DNA from: an uncultured Selenomonadaceae bacterium
Lineage (GTDB): Bacteria > Bacillota > Negativicutes > Selenomonadales > Selenomonadaceae
DNA: 7,412 nt
NCBI GenBank assembly: GCA_905236145.1
Contig: CAJOOE010000015.1
Location: 1 to 7,412, forward strand
Direction: 5' to 3'
Within the stretch, counting starts at the first letter, position 1. Each line of letters begins with the position of its first letter. The position numbers were made by a program, and so were the translations under genes. The notes under the pieces were generated by a model. It did not search any database and was not told the DNA's origin. It saw only the letters and a list, made by a program, of their open reading frames with translations. This document shows, one piece after another, positions 6,586-7,412 of this stretch.

Positions 6586-6634
6586 CTGTCCTTCGCCATT
6601 TTCCATCCCTGCGGTCGCCCAACCGCAAGTCCCG
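6549..6634 (-). ncRNA. candidate small RNA or rnc-operon leader of about 85 nt
   Basis: A sigma-70 promoter (6669-6641) and an intrinsic terminator (6585-6549) bracket about 85 bases of minus strand with no credible gene. Near its 5' end the RNA has a GC-rich hairpin: TGCGGT pairs with ACCGCA (plus-strand positions 6610-6615 and 6622-6627) around a 6-base loop, and a G-U pair extends it to eight pairs. A purine-rich single-stranded stretch (about 6609-6586) links it to the terminator hairpin. I compared it by eye with T-box, glycine, ZTP, THF, c-di-GMP, guanidine, 6S and SRP RNA and recognised none. The only short reading frame in it (a 12-codon frame starting MENGEGQKG) lacks a spaced ribosome site and is not rich in Ile, Leu or Val, so a classical leader-peptide attenuator is unlikely. 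It is either a free small RNA or a regulated leader of rnc-ilvA-prfA. Confidence 0.5.
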
Positions 6635-6707
6635 AGTGTTATATTACACCGGACGGAGAAAAATTACAAGACCCAAAAAAATTTTTTTTTCGCCGCCGGT
6701 TAAAATC
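6586..6707. other. gene-free spacer between leuA and the terminator upstream of rnc
   Basis: About 120 bases after the leuA stop codon hold no credible coding frame. From right to left they contain a G+C patch (CGCCGCCGG), a 16-bp A/T tract, the promoter at 6669-6641 and the 5' half of the candidate small RNA. No separate terminator directly behind leuA is visible. The A/T tract is self-complementary but has no G+C stem, so it is not a usual intrinsic terminator. Confidence 0.6.
6641..6690 (-). promoter_or_regulatory. sigma-70 type promoter with upstream A/T tract, for the candidate small RNA
   Basis: On the minus strand TTGTAA (6669-6664) is followed after exactly 17 bases by TAATAT (6646-6641). 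Five bases upstream of the -35 lies an uninterrupted A9T7 tract (6690-6675), placed like the UP element of strong stable-RNA promoters. The -10 sits inside a 14-bp near-palindrome (GTGTTATATTACAC, plus 6637-6650). The predicted start is near 6634. It could drive the small RNA, the rnc-ilvA-prfA operon, or both. Confidence 0.6.
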
Positions 6708-7412
6708 TCACTTTTTCGCAATCATTCTGTTTATCGCACTGAAGAGTGCCTGAATTGACGCAGTGATAATATCCGTATCCATACCGGCTCCCCAGAAAAT
6801 TTTTCCGTCCTCCGCAGTTATGCTGATGTAAGCTATTGCCCGTGCGGATTGACCGATTTCCAAGGCGTGTTCGTTGTAAGTCACATTTGTATATTTTACT
6901 CCGAGATTTTTTTGCAGAGCGTTGCTTATCGCGTCAAGGCGACCGTTGCCGCGAGCCGAATAAGTTGCATGAGAGCCGTTGATTTCAATTTCGACATTTC
7001 CGCTGCGGGAACCGTCCGGCTCTTTTTTGAGTTGAAATTCAATCAGCTTGTACGGCGTGGAAACATTTACATATTCGTCGTGGAAAATCTGATAAATTTC
7101 GTCCGGCATAAGTTCTTTGTGTTTTTTGTCGGAAACGCCTTTGACGCAATAGCCGAAGTCCTCACGCATTTTTTTCGGCATTTCGATACCGTAACGCTGT
7201 TCCATAATGAAACCGACTCCGCCTTTTCCGCTCTGGCTGTTGATTCTTATAACGTCGCCGTCGTATTCCCTGCCGACGTCATGCGGATCAATCGGCAAAT
7301 AGGGAACAGTCCAGCGATCCGGATTTTTCTCGTCCCGCCAATGCATACCTTTTGCGATTGCGTCTTGATGACTGCCGCTGAACGCCGTAAAGACCAATGC
7401 GCCCGCGTAAGG
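6708..7412 (-). CDS. leuA: 2-isopropylmalate synthase, C-terminal part (cut by the right window edge)
   Basis: The visible 234 residues are the end of the enzyme that condenses acetyl-CoA with 2-oxoisovalerate, the first committed step to leucine. The frame is open to the window edge and begins inside the conserved block PYAGALVFTAFSGSHQDAI. It contains SGSHQDAI (fragment residues 12-19), VPYLPIDPHDVGREY (36-50) and NSQSGKGGVGFIMEQ (58-72), all typical of the longer LeuA type-2 subfamily of about 550-560 residues. From about residue 115 it runs into the C-terminal leucine-binding regulatory domain, ending in the conserved AGMDTDIITASIQALFSAIN (209-228). Roughly 320 N-terminal residues, including the metal and substrate site of the TIM barrel, lie outside the window. 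The regulatory domain implies feedback inhibition by leucine. Citramalate synthase is a related alternative, but the type-2 LeuA motifs argue against it. Confidence 0.94.
   Translation of the reverse strand, partial: PYAGALVFTAFSGSHQDAIAKGMHWRDEKNPDRWTVPYLPIDPHDVGREYDGDVIRINSQSGKGGVGFIMEQRYGIEMPKKMREDFGYCVKGVSDKKHKELMPDEIYQIFHDEYVNVSTPYKLIEFQLKKEPDGSRSGNVEIEINGSHATYSARGNGRLDAISNALQKNLGVKYTNVTYNEHALEIGQSARAIAYISITAEDGKIFWGAGMDTDIITASIQALFSAINRMIAKK

Noticed and set aside
6675..6690. A7T9 run as a terminator for leuA
   Set aside because: It lacks a G+C stem and loop. Its place five bases before a -35 fits an UP-like tract better.
1..7412. Defence, phage, transposon or CRISPR content
   Set aside because: I found no integrase, transposase, toxin-antitoxin pair, nuclease-helicase module, terminal inverted repeats or regularly spaced repeats. 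All genes are housekeeping or common transport functions.

Overview
The window reads as ordinary chromosomal DNA from an anaerobe-type member of the Bacillota. A diderm such as the Negativicutes (Selenomonadaceae-like) is my best guess. The basis is A+T-rich spacers, GTG and TTG starts, a free-standing AICAR formyltransferase instead of bifunctional PurH, a medium-form threonine ammonia-lyase with an ACT tail, and the flavour of the protein sequences. This is an inference and no phylogenetic marker was tested. I see no phage, transposon, CRISPR, tRNA or rRNA.

Layout, left to right. (1) Bases 1-518, minus strand: the N-terminal 172 residues of a MATE-type multidrug/toxin exporter, running off the left edge. 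(2) Bases 519-825: a divergent control region with a near-consensus sigma-70 promoter for the MATE gene, a promoter for the rightward genes, a perfect 12-bp inverted repeat between divergent -35 boxes, and a tandem heptamer at the rightward -10. (3) Bases 826-3283, plus strand: a secreted L,D-transpeptidase, then a GTG-started AICAR formyltransferase 19 bases downstream. (4) Bases 3283-3325: a hairpin between convergent genes, with its T-tract oriented to stop leftward transcription. (5) Bases 6447-3323, minus strand: a tight operon rnc (RNase III), ilvA (threonine ammonia-lyase), prfA (release factor 1). (6) Bases 6540-6700: a gene-free spacer with its own promoter, A/T tract and intrinsic terminator, predicting an RNA of about 85 nt on the minus strand. 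(7) Bases 6708-7412, minus strand: the C-terminal 234 residues of 2-isopropylmalate synthase (leuA), entering from the right edge.

How it fits together. The right half joins branched-chain amino acid synthesis (leuA for leucine, ilvA for the 2-oxobutanoate feeding isoleucine) with RNA processing and translation termination (rnc, prfA). The plus-strand pair couples a cell-wall cross-linking enzyme with a late purine step, a pairing with no obvious functional logic. No new multi-gene system is visible. The item most worth a second look is the small RNA or leader between leuA and rnc, followed by the divergent operator-like dyad at 707-740.
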